From Chloroflexota bacterium (GTDB taxonomy: Bacteria; Chloroflexota; Anaerolineae; Aggregatilineales; J027), in NCBI GenBank assembly GCA_013112715.1, contig JABFGB010000021.1:56968-120967 (forward strand): a stretch of 64,000 bases of DNA, given 5' to 3'. Positions 1 to 7,780 of the stretch are shown one piece after another. The first letter of the stretch is position 1; each line of letters begins with the position of its first letter. The notes under the pieces were generated by a model. It did not search any database. It was not told the DNA's origin and worked only from the letters and a program-made list of their open reading frames with translations. The position numbers and the translations under genes were made by a program.

Positions 1-114
1 GAAGGCTTTCATCAACACATGTTCACTGCTTTCGTTTGGATTCTTGGCAAGAATCATTTTGCGGTCATGGGCGTGATACATGCGCTTGCGTGGAACGAGG
101 GGCCGATTGTTCAT
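1..114 (-). CDS. Partial hypothetical protein, N-terminal 38 residues (runs off the window)
   Basis: A minus-strand frame is open from an ATG at 114 to the window edge, with an in-frame stop shortly upstream of the ATG. The visible peptide begins MNNRPLVPRKRMYHAHDRKM and is basic and hydrophilic, as expected for a cytoplasmic protein. The stretch KMILAKNPNESSEHVLMKAF faintly resembles the start of YaeQ-type proteins, but this is too short to name it. It lies just after the terminator of the gene at 186-1697, consistent with a separate transcript. The opposite strand is also open here (to a stop at 130), but that peptide looks less protein-like. No clear Shine-Dalgarno. Confidence 0.4.
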   Translation of the reverse strand, partial: MNNRPLVPRKRMYHAHDRKMILAKNPNESSEHVLMKAF

Positions 115-130
115 ATCGCAGAAATCTCAT

Positions 131-164
131 AGAAATAAATAGGGCGGCTCGTGTGAACCGCCCT
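131..164 (-). terminator. Rho-independent terminator after the PA14/SH3b gene
   Basis: Perfect 7-bp stem AGGGCGG (141-147) / CCGCCCT (158-164), followed on the minus strand by the T-rich tail ATTTATTTCT. It sits 22 bases past the stop of the gene at 186-1697 and before the start of the next minus-strand gene. Confidence 0.7.
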
Positions 165-185
165 GTATATGCGTTTTCGATTGTT

Positions 186-1697
186 TTATGACGAGAGCGT
201 GGGTAGCTCTGGCAGCGGCAGACTGAAGTCGTTATTAAAGAACCATGCCTTCAGTGACCAGCCGACGACCTCACCCTTGCGTGGATCGTTATAGCGAATC
301 TTGATCCAGCGTTTGTCGTTGCTTTCGCCCAACGCAATAACCTGTGTTCCCCAAGGAACATAGCTAAGGCGGGCGCAGCGAGTGCTGGGGCAAGAACGAA
401 TGCGTACATTACCCACCGCCCGAACTTGGACACCACCGGGAATGGGGGTCGGGGTCGGCGTTGGGCCAGCCGTCGCTTGGGCTTGGCTTGTGCCGCCATC
501 CGTTACAGGAACACTATTAAAATCACCCGTAAAGACGAGCCATTGCGCCAGTGACCAGCCGATCTGACCGTTGACGTTCAATTGCGCCCAAACACCATCG
601 GCTGAACGACCCACAACCGGATAGGTTGCCCCTTTGGGCAGCAAGGCCAGCTTGGTCGCGGTGGTGGAGGGGCTTTGACGGAAGTTTAGGCCGACATTGG
701 CATTAACCGTGCCCGTGACGCCCGTAAAGCCGGGAGTGCCGCTGGTGGCTGTTCCCGAAACAGGAGTCCCCTGAGCATTCACCGCAAACCAAGTGAATTG
801 CAGATAGGCTTGGCGCTCAAAGTCTGCCATTTCGATGGTCAGGGTGTGCTGCCCGCCCGCGACTTGGATGGTGGCATTATAGAGGAACTCTTGGAAGTAC
901 GGTGTGGAGGCAATGATGGGTGTGCCGTCCAAGCGCACCGTGAAAATATCGTCTACCCTCCCTTCAAAACGGAAGGTACCACCTGAACCAAAATTAATGA
1001 CCTTGGTGAAACGGGCCGACCACCCATCAGCGGGAACCCCAATGGCGGGTGCGGTCATATCCCAGTTAATGTTGAGGGCATCGGTTGTGACTTGGCTAAA
1101 CGCGACTGCCGTACCCAACAACGAAGTATTATTAAAGTATTCAACATTCCAAACACTGGTGGTGGTTGAGGTCGCGGTTGCTACCCCTCCACTGGTAAAC
1201 CAACTCAAGGCAATTTGAGCGTTACCTGTCAGGGCTTGATATTCCAGAATAATATTCACCGATTGGCCGGGGATGGTGTTGGAATAGAAGCCGCTTAACG
1301 TGGTTGGGCCGGTTAAATCCGCACCGATTTGATTGATAATGGTTTGTGTGCCGACAGTCAGCCGTGCCCCATCTTCAACTGTGATATTGAAAGTATAAAG
1401 TCCGGCTGTAGGCAGGATTTGGGAACTTGTCCAGCGAATGGAAAAATTATCCACCACGCCGGGTAGTTGCGCTGGCCCGCTTGCGCCATAATTAAAGTTA
1501 ATGGCGGTATCACAAGGGGAAGTTCCAGTGGGCGATCCGATAAAATTGTTGTTATTAAAAAACTGGCCTGTCCAACAGCCTGTCTGAGCTTCGGCTACCT
1601 TTGGCTTGCCGCCTGTATTGGGAAGTAGCGTGGCAAGACCGAGTACAATGATCCCACATAAGGCGAGAATGGATAAGCGCAAGACTTGTCGTTTCAT
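186..1697 (-). CDS. Secreted protein with two PA14-like domains and two SH3b domains
   Basis: A 503-residue exported protein. Residues 1-37 form a signal peptide (basic start, hydrophobic core 8-25, AEAQ near the cleavage site). Two PA14-type beta-sandwich domains follow (about 40-168 and 182-306), each with the aromatic/Gly pattern ending in a SWF or TWF strand. Two bacterial SH3 domains come next (about 330-390 and 425-490) with the 'LNFRQSPS' and 'VRIRSCPS' signatures, separated by a TPTPTPIP linker. PA14 and SH3b modules usually bind carbohydrate or cell-wall material, so a surface adhesion or scaffold role is inferred; no catalytic domain is visible. The ATG at 1697 has no good Shine-Dalgarno directly before it. 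It is transcribed alone, with a terminator behind it. Confidence 0.8.
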   Translation of the reverse strand: MKRQVLRLSILALCGIIVLGLATLLPNTGGKPKVAEAQTGCWTGQFFNNNNFIGSPTGTSPCDTAINFNYGASGPAQLPGVVDNFSIRWTSSQILPTAGLYTFNITVEDGARLTVGTQTIINQIGADLTGPTTLSGFYSNTIPGQSVNIILEYQALTGNAQIALSWFTSGGVATATSTTTSVWNVEYFNNTSLLGTAVAFSQVTTDALNINWDMTAPAIGVPADGWSARFTKVINFGSGGTFRFEGRVDDIFTVRLDGTPIIASTPYFQEFLYNATIQVAGGQHTLTIEMADFERQAYLQFTWFAVNAQGTPVSGTATSGTPGFTGVTGTVNANVGLNFRQSPSTTATKLALLPKGATYPVVGRSADGVWAQLNVNGQIGWSLAQWLVFTGDFNSVPVTDGGTSQAQATAGPTPTPTPIPGGVQVRAVGNVRIRSCPSTRCARLSYVPWGTQVIALGESNDKRWIKIRYNDPRKGEVVGWSLKAWFFNNDFSLPLPELPTLSS

Positions 1698-2043
1698 CTA
1701 AAATTCGGCGCGGAGGCCCCAGTTTTTTAGGCTTGGGGAGGAAGCACCTTACTCCTTTCGCACTCTAAATTTAGGGATAGTTATGAAACTCATAAAATTT
1801 CACCCATAAGATTAAGTGAAATGGCCGAAAATGAGCCATTCATCATCAAAATTGTCAGAGGATTAAGGATAATTTTAAGCCTCTCACAACCTATCATACC
1901 ATGCTTGGGGAAAAATACGAAAGCGACTCGGTTGGGGTTTGGTCTGAAATAGACAGGGTTTAACAGAACCCAGACAACTTAGATAAAATCGTAGGGTATA
2001 GGTATAGCAATAGTCTGGTACAGCCGCCGATCCAAAAAATTAT
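1698..2043. other. 346-bp intergenic leader region with a possible tiny upstream ORF
   Basis: No gene is seen here. On the minus strand (the PA14 gene's 5' side) an SD-like AGGAG (1752-1756) precedes a 6-codon frame GTG-CTT-CCT-CCC-CAA-GCC-TAA (1747 down to 1727) encoding V/M-L-P-P-Q-A, which ends about 30 bases before the PA14 gene's ATG. A 5-bp CCCCA/TGGGG hairpin overlaps the stop of this frame. This could be a regulatory leader, or chance. Confidence 0.3.
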
Positions 2044-2412
2044 TTATTCTCCAAGAAAGCCACGCACGGTCTCAAGTAATTCGGTCATATTGATAGGCTT
2101 GGGCAAATATCCATCGCACCCGGCTGCAAGAAATCGTTCAGCGTCGCCACGCATGGCGTTGGCGGTCAAGGCAATGACTGGGATATGTTTGGTCTCTGTA
2201 GTTGCTTTGATAACGCCTGTTGCCTCAAGGCCGTCCATGCCGGGGATATTGATGTCCATCAGAATTAAATCGGGCAATTCATGCTTGGTAATCTCGACCC
2301 CCGCCAAGCCATCTTCGGCCTCAAGCACCTCATAGCCTCGTGAAACAAGGATTTTGCGAACGAGGCGCTTATTTTGGGCGTTATCTTCCACATACAAAAT
2401 CCGTTTAGTCAT
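2044..2412 (-). CDS. Single-domain response regulator (CheY/DivK-like receiver)
   Basis: A 122-residue stand-alone receiver domain with no output domain. It keeps the acidic pair E9/D10, phospho-acceptor D53 (in LILMDINIPGMDG), T83 and K105 (in YLPKPI), so it should accept phosphate from a histidine kinase and signal by protein contact. Its ATG (2412-2410) overlaps the stop of the upstream PLP-enzyme/receiver fusion by one base (TAATG arrangement), so the two are probably translationally coupled and work in one pathway. No sensor kinase is adjacent; the partner is unknown. Confidence 0.9.
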   Translation of the reverse strand: MTKRILYVEDNAQNKRLVRKILVSRGYEVLEAEDGLAGVEITKHELPDLILMDINIPGMDGLEATGVIKATTETKHIPVIALTANAMRGDAERFLAAGCDGYLPKPINMTELLETVRGFLGE

Positions 2413-4550
2413 TACTTTGCGTCCTTTTCGCTGATAATTTTATCCACATGCGCGACTAACGCCTGTCGATCTAATGATGGTTTTACCCAGACGCTGCAAT
2501 TGTTTTCTCGGAAGATAGTCTTTTCTTCTTCAGAAAGGTCTTTAGCGGTCAAAATGACAATAGGAATGGCCTTGAGGCGCTCACTGGCTTTTAGCTCTTT
2601 CAATAGCGTAATCCCGTCAGTGTCGGGCAGCATCATATCAAGGACAATGAGACGTGGCAGGCTCTCTTCGAGCATGGTCTTGGCATCTTTACCCGTATAG
2701 GCTTCCAAAACCTGATAGCGCCGAGTGGCCTCCAAAATGCGGCGGACTAAGCGTGCATCGCGGCGATTATCGTCAATGACTAGGACTTTAGTTTCGGCAA
2801 CGGCCTCTAACGCATCCACGACGCTGTTGGCAACCTCGCCAACCGTCGTTTTGATAGGTTGGTCGGGCGATTTTAAATTACTGCCCAAGCGTTCCACCAC
2901 ATGGTCAACTAACTCACGGGTGTTGAAGCTGCCTTTTTGCCAAAGTGAATCTACTTGACCTTCGAGGACAGCACGATCGCGTGCGGTCAAGGTCTTTGCC
3001 GAGACCACGACCACCGGAATATCACGGGTATCGGGATCGGCTTTCAGGCTTTCGAGGAGGGTAAACCCATCCATTTCGGGCATGGTCAGGTCGCTGACGA
3101 CCAAGTCGGGTTTGCGCTGGCGCACGAGGTCAAGGCCATCCAGCGGATTATTGGCTTCAAAGACACGGTAATTCTTATGATTTTGCAGCAGGCGGCGGAT
3201 GAGACGACTGTCTTGTGGATTATCATCAATAATCACGACGGTAGTGACTTGTTCATCCAATTTGGCAAGGGCCGCTCCGAGACCTTCCTCAATTTTATTG
3301 GTGGCAGCCATTTCGCCTTCGGGATGCCCAAGTTGGAGATCGAGCACGTACTCGTCTTCCAAAACATGTTTTTCAGCCGGGAAGGTATGACCCGAACAAT
3401 TGACGACGATAAATTCCTCTGGTTTTAGCAGGCCTTCGGCAGCTAGCTGCTCTAACCCTGCAAACGCCACCGACGCGGCGGGTTCCATGCTGAGGCCTTC
3501 ACTGCGGGCTAGGCGGCGCATGGCACGGAAGGCGGCCCCATCATTGGCGGAAATCATCGTGCCGCCTGTTTCGAGGCAGGCTTGACGCAAAATTTTATAG
3601 CCGCGTCCGGGATCACCTGTGGCGAGCACGGAAATGCGGGTACGTGGGGTCACGGGTTCGGCTTCATCCTTCCCCAGTTTCCACGCCTCGACCATCGGCG
3701 CACAGCCTTCAACTTGGATAATGCCGAGTTTGGGCATTTTATCAATCATGCCCATGCGCATCAGTTCTTGGAAGCCCTTCCAAATCCCAATCGGGCCAAT
3801 GCCGCCGCTGACCGCTTGGATGTACCAATCGGGGGCACGCCATTTGCCATCCACTGTTGGGGCATACCGCGCCAACTGCTCGGCGATTTCAAACGCGATA
3901 GTCTTAAGGCCTTCTTTGCCGGGGATGGCAGTTGTGCCGGGGTCAAGATAGAGATTGCGACGTTCGGCAAAGTCTTGGGCGACCTTCTTGGCTTGGTCAT
4001 AGGTCCCGGCGATTTTGACCACCTCTGCCCCATAGAGGCCCAGTTCACGCAGTTTTTCGTTGGGTACCATGCTGGTGAGGAAAATCCATAGGCGGATACC
4101 GGCTCTGGCACAATAGGCCGCATATGCCGCTGCTTTATTGCCCGTTGAGGCTAGGACGCATTCGTTTTTATTGGCTTGCACCAACGCCGCCGCCCCAACC
4201 GCTGCCTGACGATCTTTGAACGAACTGGTCGGGCCTTGCCGCTCGTCTTTAATGAAAATATTGGGGAGCTTTAGTTCTTTTTCAAGATTAATGGCATGAA
4301 TCAGCGGCGTCCATCCCTCACCCATTGTGATAGGACGTTCGGGGCGGGCGACGGGCAGTAATTCTTCGTACCGCCAGAGGTCGCTTTCACGATCACGCAA
4401 ACCTGCCGACCAAATTTTCTTGGCGGTCTCAAAATCGTAATCGGCTTCAATCCAAGCCGAACCGCATTTTTCACATGTTTTGGCGAGGGGGTCAGGCGGC
4501 ATTGCATAACCACAATCCCGGCATACCAATTGGGTCAGCAGAGATGGCAT
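2412..4550 (-). CDS. Threonine-synthase-like PLP enzyme fused to two receiver domains
   Basis: A 712-residue fusion. Residues 1-32 hold a zinc-ribbon-like C10-x2-C13 ... C27-x2-C30. Residues ~55-410 are a fold-type-II PLP enzyme of the threonine synthase group: PLP lysine K112 in SSFKDR, phosphate-cradle STGNKAAAY (135-143), GGIGP (249-253), and an NCSGH motif (384-388). Two receiver domains follow: REC1 (~435-556: D442/D443, D487, S517, K539) and REC2 (~587-708: D593/D594, D638, T668, K690), both with intact phospho-acceptor sites. Threonine synthase normally converts O-phosphohomoserine to threonine and stands alone at about 350-490 residues. Whether this copy makes threonine, or has become a phosphorylation-controlled enzyme or sensor, cannot be told from sequence. 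It overlaps the CheY-like gene downstream by one base. No hom or thrB gene is nearby. Confidence 0.85.
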   Translation of the reverse strand: MPSLLTQLVCRDCGYAMPPDPLAKTCEKCGSAWIEADYDFETAKKIWSAGLRDRESDLWRYEELLPVARPERPITMGEGWTPLIHAINLEKELKLPNIFIKDERQGPTSSFKDRQAAVGAAALVQANKNECVLASTGNKAAAYAAYCARAGIRLWIFLTSMVPNEKLRELGLYGAEVVKIAGTYDQAKKVAQDFAERRNLYLDPGTTAIPGKEGLKTIAFEIAEQLARYAPTVDGKWRAPDWYIQAVSGGIGPIGIWKGFQELMRMGMIDKMPKLGIIQVEGCAPMVEAWKLGKDEAEPVTPRTRISVLATGDPGRGYKILRQACLETGGTMISANDGAAFRAMRRLARSEGLSMEPAASVAFAGLEQLAAEGLLKPEEFIVVNCSGHTFPAEKHVLEDEYVLDLQLGHPEGEMAATNKIEEGLGAALAKLDEQVTTVVIIDDNPQDSRLIRRLLQNHKNYRVFEANNPLDGLDLVRQRKPDLVVSDLTMPEMDGFTLLESLKADPDTRDIPVVVVSAKTLTARDRAVLEGQVDSLWQKGSFNTRELVDHVVERLGSNLKSPDQPIKTTVGEVANSVVDALEAVAETKVLVIDDNRRDARLVRRILEATRRYQVLEAYTGKDAKTMLEESLPRLIVLDMMLPDTDGITLLKELKASERLKAIPIVILTAKDLSEEEKTIFRENNCSVWVKPSLDRQALVAHVDKIISEKDAK

Positions 4551-4953
4551 TCAGTCTTAACTCCATGAGGACATTAGATAACAAACAAAAAAGCAACCTC
4601 AAACATTATTTTAGCACAAGATATAAATTTACACAGACCGCTATATTTATGATAAATTAATTCTCTCTATTGAACAACCGAAAAATTTGTGATTTTTTAA
4701 CTCTTGGTCAAAACGCTGAAATGAGCGGGTTGAACTTTATAGAAAATTATCTGGTAGTTATGTAAATGCCAAATTAATTTATGGTTGACAACTCCGAATT
4801 TGGATATACTTTTTAATGGCAGTTTAAATCCTGCCATTGAGATGCGAAAATTAGCGCATGTCTCAAAGGAGGGGACACTCATAAATCAATTTCCGTACCT
4901 TAGCTTGCCTCACCCATTTAAGTTAGTGCATCACTTTTCAGGAGATAAAAACA
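4551..4953. promoter_or_regulatory. Divergent intergenic region with candidate promoters
   Basis: 403 bp between the divergent fusion gene and ABC-importer genes. On the minus strand an extended -10 TGC-TAAAAT lies at 4616-4608, about 60 bases upstream of the fusion gene's ATG. On the plus strand a TTGACA occurs at about 4788, but no -10 at standard spacing is convincing. An AAGGAGGGG at ~4866-4874 has no start codon after it. A 60-codon frame through 4785-4967 is not believed. The SD of the binding-protein gene (AGGAGA, 4941-4946) closes the region. Confidence 0.35.
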
Positions 4954-6537
4954 ATGAAGCGTATTAGCCTTTTGCTGGTACTCGCACTCTTGGTTACGAC
5001 CATCGGTGTTGGTATCGTCAGTGCCAATCAGCCCGTTGAGCAAAAATCAGCGGCGGCCCGTCAAGATGTAAAACGTTTGGTCATCGGTACCACCGACGAC
5101 ATTTCATCGCTCGATCCGGCTGAAGCCTATTCGTTCCATGACTGGGAAATTCTGCGTAACGTCTCCGAGGGTCTGTTGGCCTACATTCCCGGCAGCACCG
5201 AATGTGAGCCTCGTCTGGCACTTGACTTCCCAGTGCGCTCCGAGGATGGGCTGACCTACACCTTCACTCTGCGTGACGATGCCATGTTCCCCGACGGCAC
5301 TGTTCTGACGCCCGAAATTTATGCTGAGTGGGCTACCCGCAGCCTGACTTTGCAAGGCAGCCCCTATGGCTTGATTTCCACCATTGAAAAAGTTGAAGCT
5401 GGTGAAAACAATACCATCGTTTTTACTCTGAAAGAAGTGTTTGACCTCTTACCGGTGGTTCTGTGTTCACAACCCCAATTGTATCCATACCAAGCGGGCG
5501 ACCTCCCAATGGATGCATTCAACAACACGCCGCCAGCACTGCATGGTGTCGGGGCGTATCAACTGGTGAGCTACACTATTGGTGAAAACGCGACTTTCCA
5601 AGTCAACCCCAATTACTATGGTGAGGCCCCAGCGTTTGAAGAAGTGGTGTTTACTTATTATGAAGACGACGCCCAATTGACCCTTGCCATTGAAAATGGT
5701 GACATTGACATGGCTTGGCGTTCGCCGACCCCCACTGAAATCCCGCGTTTGGCTGACACCGAAGAACTTGAAGTTATCACGGTGCCCGGGCGTATCAACT
5801 ACCTATCGTTCAATGTTCAGTTAGAACCCGTCAATAACCCACTGGTGCGGTCTGCTTTTGCCAAGGCCATTGACCGTGACGAAATCATTGACCGTGCTGT
5901 TGGTGGTTTGGCAACACCTATCTACAGTATGGTACCGCCGGGCTTCGTTGGAGCGACCGAAAGCTATCTTGACCTATATGATGTGCGTGACCTTGAAGGC
6001 GCAATTGCGGATTTGACCGAAGCGGGTTATACCGCCGACAACAAGCTGGAAATTGAACTGTGGTTCCCACCCGAACGTTATGGTGGCTGGTCAACCGACG
6101 CGATGTCCATTGTCGAGCAACAGATTGAAGAAACTGGTTTGGTAGAGATTACCCTCCAAAGCCAAGAGTGGACCAGCTATCGTCCTGCCGCGACGTCTGG
6201 TGAGTATCCCTTCTTCTTCCTCGGTTGGTTCTTCGACTACCCAGATGCTGACAATTACCTGCATCCATTTGTCTCCTGCGCTGGTTCGCCGGGGTTAGGC
6301 ATCAACTATTGTGATGAGGAAATGGAAAGATTGATTGCCGAGTCACGTGCCACAGTAGGTACAGATGGTCGAGAAGAGGCTCTGGCGAATCTACAAGACT
6401 ATTATGCTGAACAAGCCCCAACGATTCCATTGTTGGTGGGGCAAGACTACATGATATGGAACGTTACGCGCGTCACTAACGTGATTGTGGGCGCTCCATT
6501 AAATCTGGAATATCGTTTGCTGCAACCCGTTGAATAA
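4954..6537 (+). CDS. ABC transporter substrate-binding protein, family 5 (peptide/nickel type)
   Basis: A 527-residue extracytoplasmic solute-binding protein of the OppA/DppA class (SBP_bac_5). Residues 1-24 form a signal peptide ending VSA; there is no lipobox cysteine, so it would be released or held by the permeases rather than lipid-anchored. The core shows the family features LVIGTTDDISSLDPAEAYS, 'YTFTLRDDAMFPDGTVLT', and the C-terminal tail with ADNYLHPFVSC and APTIPLLVGQDY. It probably binds oligopeptides or a related ligand; specificity cannot be read. First gene of a five-gene importer operon with both permeases and both ATPases. SD AGGAGA lies 8 bases before the ATG. A hairpin after it should keep its expression above that of the membrane components. 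Confidence 0.9.
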   Translation: MKRISLLLVLALLVTTIGVGIVSANQPVEQKSAAARQDVKRLVIGTTDDISSLDPAEAYSFHDWEILRNVSEGLLAYIPGSTECEPRLALDFPVRSEDGLTYTFTLRDDAMFPDGTVLTPEIYAEWATRSLTLQGSPYGLISTIEKVEAGENNTIVFTLKEVFDLLPVVLCSQPQLYPYQAGDLPMDAFNNTPPALHGVGAYQLVSYTIGENATFQVNPNYYGEAPAFEEVVFTYYEDDAQLTLAIENGDIDMAWRSPTPTEIPRLADTEELEVITVPGRINYLSFNVQLEPVNNPLVRSAFAKAIDRDEIIDRAVGGLATPIYSMVPPGFVGATESYLDLYDVRDLEGAIADLTEAGYTADNKLEIELWFPPERYGGWSTDAMSIVEQQIEETGLVEITLQSQEWTSYRPAATSGEYPFFFLGWFFDYPDADNYLHPFVSCAGSPGLGINYCDEEMERLIAESRATVGTDGREEALANLQDYYAEQAPTIPLLVGQDYMIWNVTRVTNVIVGAPLNLEYRLLQPVE

Positions 6538-6566
6538 GCGTGTAGCAGTTCGTTGATTGTAGACTT

Positions 6567-6614
6567 GGGAGGGATGTGTTGGATTTTGTAGTCTGGCACG
6601 TCCCTCTCTTTCTT
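6567..6614 (+). terminator. Attenuator-like terminator between binding-protein and permease genes
   Basis: A stem of about 10-12 bp: GAGGGATGTG (6569-6578) pairs with CACGTCCCTC (6597-6606) with one G-U wobble, around an 18-nt loop, followed by tctttctt. Partial termination after a binding-protein gene is common in ABC importer operons. Confidence 0.7.
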
Positions 6615-6621
6615 GTATAAT
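6593..6621 (+). promoter_or_regulatory. Internal sigma-70-type promoter ahead of the permease genes
   Basis: CTGGCA (6593-6598) and TATAAT (6616-6621) are separated by exactly 17 bp; the -10 is perfect and the -35 matches 4 of 6. The -35 lies inside the 3' arm of the terminator stem. Transcription would start about 38 bases before the permease ATG at 6666, bypassing the attenuator. Confidence 0.55.
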
Positions 6622-6665
6622 CTGCAAAAGTTTAAAAACATTTGTTGAAGTAGGGCTTTACTTCT

Positions 6666-7769
6666 ATGGAACTCACATTTGGCACGTTATGCGGGGGTGG
6701 ATTGCTGCTTGTCGGCCTCTTCTTGCTCTATGCCATTCTCACGGGCAGCCGTTCATTGCGGAATTATGTCATTACACGCCTTTTGTTAGTGGTGCCAATG
6801 ATCTGGATTTTGCTCACATTGGTGTTTGTGATGATGCGGATTTTGCCGGGTGATCCAATCTCGACACGCCTTAAACCCGGTACTGACCAAGCTACTCTTG
6901 ACCGTTTGCGTGAGCGTGCAGGTCTGAATCGGCCCATTTACGAGCAATATTGGGATTACATCACCGATATTGTGCGAGGTGATCTAGGGGTCTCAAATAA
7001 TGTGGAACAAGATCGCCCTGTAACGGATATTATTGGGCGACGTTTCCCAGCGACCATTGAACTCGTGATGCCTTCCATTCTCTTGATGCTGATTTTTGGT
7101 ATTATTAGCGGGGCGCTTTCAGCGAATAGACATAAGAGTACGATGGATTATTCTTTCCGTATCTCCAGTGTTGTTGCTTATGCCGTCCCGATTTTTTGGC
7201 TTGGGTTGATGCTGCAAATTGTGTTTGCACGTGAGCTAAATTTACTACCAGTGGCACAGCGCATCAATCCACAATACGCAAATGAATTTGAGCATCGTAC
7301 CAATATCTATATGATAGATACCCTATTGGCAGGTAATATAGAAGCGTTTGCTGATGTGCTGAAACATCTTGTTTTGCCTACTGTTACCTTGACCATTGCA
7401 TTGGTAGGGGTATTCATTCGCTTGACCCGCTCCAATATGATTGAAGTGCTGCAGGAAGATTATGTCACTGCGTCACGGGCTAGGGGGGTACCAGAACGCA
7501 AGGTCGTCTATTTCCACGCTCTGCGGAACTCCTTTATTCCCATCATGACCCTCATTGGTTTGCAAGTTGCGGTGCTGTTAGCGGGGGCGGTACTGACCGA
7601 AACCACGTTCTCATGGGACGGACTGGGTAAACTGTTACGGGATGGGATCGCTCTACGCGATTATCCGGTGGTGCAAGGAGCGGTAGTGGTATTTGCCATC
7701 ACGGTGGGTGTCATGAGTACCCTGACCGACATTCTCTATGCGTTTATTGACCCACGTATTCGGTTTTAG
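6666..7769 (+). CDS. ABC transporter permease, OppB/DppB family
   Basis: A 367-residue inner-membrane permease. The family signature LRNYVITRLLLVVPMIWILL ... RILPGDP (about residues 34-66) is followed by the BPD_transp_1 core, with the EAA-type cytoplasmic loop near YVTASRARGVPERKVVYFHA that contacts an ATPase subunit. An additional hydrophobic segment precedes the usual first helix (residues 8-26), making this a little longer than typical (~310-340). It pairs with the permease at 7781 (11-base gap) to form the channel. Its SD is weak. Confidence 0.9.
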   Translation: MELTFGTLCGGGLLLVGLFLLYAILTGSRSLRNYVITRLLLVVPMIWILLTLVFVMMRILPGDPISTRLKPGTDQATLDRLRERAGLNRPIYEQYWDYITDIVRGDLGVSNNVEQDRPVTDIIGRRFPATIELVMPSILLMLIFGIISGALSANRHKSTMDYSFRISSVVAYAVPIFWLGLMLQIVFARELNLLPVAQRINPQYANEFEHRTNIYMIDTLLAGNIEAFADVLKHLVLPTVTLTIALVGVFIRLTRSNMIEVLQEDYVTASRARGVPERKVVYFHALRNSFIPIMTLIGLQVAVLLAGAVLTETTFSWDGLGKLLRDGIALRDYPVVQGAVVVFAITVGVMSTLTDILYAFIDPRIRF

Positions 7770-7780
7770 GATAGATCAAT

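Noticed and set aside
1698..1760. preQ1-type or other known riboswitch upstream of the PA14 gene
   Set aside because: A CTAAAAAACT tail after a small stem was suggestive, but conserved loop bases do not match and the downstream gene has no metabolic link.
2955..4091. Plus-strand open frames opposite the PLP-enzyme/receiver fusion (157 and 169 codons)
   Set aside because: The minus-strand fusion has complete catalytic motifs across the entire interval; the antisense peptides look like random translations.
4785..4967. 60-codon frame before the binding-protein gene
   Set aside because: No SD, no homology, and it runs over the real SD and start of the ABC gene.
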